This document shows positions 62,488 to 64,000 of a stretch of 64,000 nucleotides of DNA, in pieces. The notes below the pieces were generated by a model that saw nothing but the letters and a program-made list of their open reading frames with translations, had not been told where the DNA came from and searched no databases. The DNA comes from Seminavis robusta (taxonomy: Eukaryota > Bacillariophyta > Bacillariophyceae > Naviculales > Naviculaceae): assembly GCA_903772945.1 (NCBI GenBank), contig CAICTM010000123.1, positions 1 to 64,000 of the forward strand. The letters are read 5' to 3'. The position numbers and the translations under genes were made by a program. Position 1 is the first letter of the stretch. Every line of letters begins with the position of its first letter.

Positions 62488-64000
62488 GGTGGTATCTACC
62501 TCGATCCATTCAGGTACGAACTCAGTATAGTACTGGTACAGCAATGGCGACAATACCGGTAGTGCTTCCACGGTGTTTTTGGCGGTTTGCAGCTTTCAAG
62601 GAACAAAATTTAACTCAGCAAAGCTGCAACAGACAACAATCGAAAATGGTCTCCCACCTGATCTAACTGTCACAACAACTCTGCTACCGCAGGAAGAGCA
62701 CGCAGCATCATTCCCTTGCACCACATAGCTAGCTAGGACGCTGGTGATATCACATGCAGCGTAGCTGTGCATATATAGGCGCTAGAACTTTGGTGCTAGT
62801 AGTACTGAATCGTATGAGTGGCGGCAAATTGTACCTGCCGATAATGGCTTCACTCTCAACTTGCTATGTGCCATGTCACCATCTCTGCTCGAGCGAGACA
62901 ATCGCACGGTGTGGGGGCAGTGGGAACATGCGTGACGGAGGCACTAACATTGGCATTGGCATGGGTTCTAGGCCAGTCGGCCTACTCCTGGCATGGATCT
63001 ATCCATGTCAGGAGTGGGACCAGGTCCATTCATGTGGCCCGGGGATGGACAACGGATGAAAACCGTATACCGGTAGATGCATGTATGCCTTGGATCACGT
63101 TGGAGTGGTGCGTCCCACAAATCAAGACAATAGTGAAGCGAGAGAAGCTGGTTCCTTGGTGCTGATCATGCATCCAAATGAACTTGCGAGCTGTGTTATA
63201 CCAGACCAGGTAGTCAGCTCAAACCTCACCCTCGATGAACCATCGGCTGGGTCATCATACTGTAGTGCGGAGGCTCTACTCGTACCTTTCACACTACCAA
63301 CATTATACACTGCTTCTTCTATGAGGAATGTCCGACCTTTTAGTCTCCACATGAGTGCATAGTATCAAGCGTTTCCTCCGTACTCCGTAATTGCTGGGGT
63401 ACAGGTGCTAGGGTATGCATGCACATTGATGGACCTTGGGGATAGGAACTGGTACAGGGCTGTCTCCCCGCCGTTCTGAAGGGGTGACAGTGCGGCTTGT
63501 ACGTCGCCATAGCGTCTGCTTCCGGTACCTGGTAAGATGAACGAGGCGACTTCCGGTACCTGGTAAGATGAACGAGGCGAAAGCTTTCGCGCGGCTAAAA
63601 TCGTTGTGTTGCAAGAATCAAAAGGGCTCTAGCCTTCTATGTCTTTCAGTTGGAAAGAATAGCTCAGTCGATGATGGGTACTCCTCTGGACTGTGAAAGT
63701 TCTGTACGAGAGGTGTACAAGGGAACCATTGCTGGGGCTGTGATAGTCTATTGTGACTGCACAGATCTTCAGGAGACTGCATAAAAACGCTATACAGTTC
63801 GAGTTTTCCACCTTAGTTTCGCCTCCACTCCCCTCCCGACACTTTTTCACATGGTCTATGCAGTTTTGAATCCACTTGAAAGGTGTGACATCGGCTGGAC
63901 TTGGAAGGCTGCATTGGGAGGTAAATCTCTATGTCCAAGGCTAAGAGTAAGCTTTGGCAACCATACCGTCATCCTTAACGCAGCCAGGATCGATAGTGAG
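62488..64000. other. Intergenic to the window edge
   Basis: No gene recognised. Contains an imperfect hairpin at about 62982-63016 (ACTCCTGGCATGGAT and ATCCATGTCAGGAGT) and the 31-bp tandem duplication at 63519. Confidence 0.45.
63519..63580 (+). repeat. Exact 31-bp tandem duplication
   Basis: CTTCCGGTACCTGGTAAGAT plus GAACGAGGCGA occurs twice back to back without differences, so it is recent. Confidence 0.9.

Noticed and set aside
62488-62711. Upstream coding exon of the capping-protein gene
   Set aside because: The frame is open upstream and a mini-reading with tandem ATGs exists, but a stop interrupts it and the ATG at 62487 matches the family's natural start.
1-64000. tRNA and rRNA genes
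   Set aside because: No cloverleaf with a convincing T-loop (GTTCRANNC) and acceptor pairing was found by eye; a covariance-model scan would be decisive.

Overview
This looks like nuclear DNA of a diatom, probably a repeat-rich pennate. Three things suggest it. Two predicted proteins start with a signal peptide followed by a phenylalanine at the cleavage site (A-F-Q-P and S-F-V-P, the ASAFAP-type plastid presequence). There is a glutathione peroxidase with an in-frame UGA at the catalytic position and a SECIS-like hairpin downstream. Genes have no or one short GT-AG intron (60 to 105 nt). The species call is inference.

Layout. 1-2065 holds a decayed Helitron Rep gene that runs off the left edge; 2066-6840 is AT-rich, eroded and gene-free. 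7-12.5 kb is a repeat-rich desert with a MITE copy, a small dispersed repeat, a myosin-motor pseudogene fragment and a perfect hairpin. 12.9-21.4 kb is the main gene island: a coiled-coil protein of unknown function, a secreted O-methyltransferase-like protein, the selenoprotein glutathione peroxidase, a plastid-type ThrE-like transporter on the minus strand and a secreted metallophosphoesterase. 21.4-35.2 kb is mostly repeats (MITE array at 24.2-25.1 kb, 200-bp tandem repeats at 30.1-30.7 kb) with one small plastid-targeted gene at 26.0 kb. 35.2-37.2 kb has a broken host gene next to a 5'-truncated LINE.

37.5-45.7 kb holds a two-exon secreted protein, an NADPH oxidase, a GGCT-fold protein lacking its catalytic glutamate, a 389-bp inverted-repeat element packed with the motif TAGGAGACGAT, and a fragmentary gene. 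45.98-47.28 kb is a satellite of about 148 bp whose units alternate between two subtypes. 48,506-52,596 is an apparently whole PIF/Harbinger-type DNA transposon with perfect terminal inverted repeats, a CTG target duplication and two divergent intron-containing genes (a DDE transposase and an S/TPKK-tailed DNA-binding-like protein).

53-62.5 kb holds a J-domain protein fused to a degenerate papain-like fold, a Ser/Asp-rich disordered protein, a single-pass acidic coiled-coil membrane protein and the F-actin capping protein alpha subunit. These host genes do not form an operon or pathway. Peroxidase and NADPH oxidase both act on reactive oxygen species but lie 24 kb apart. Intergenic DNA throughout is studded with two self-complementary motifs, (CTAG)n and GGTACCGGTACC. 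The most novel-looking items are the TAGGAGACGAT inverted-repeat element, the dimeric nucleosome-length satellite, the two-gene Harbinger element and the J-domain/papain-like fusion.
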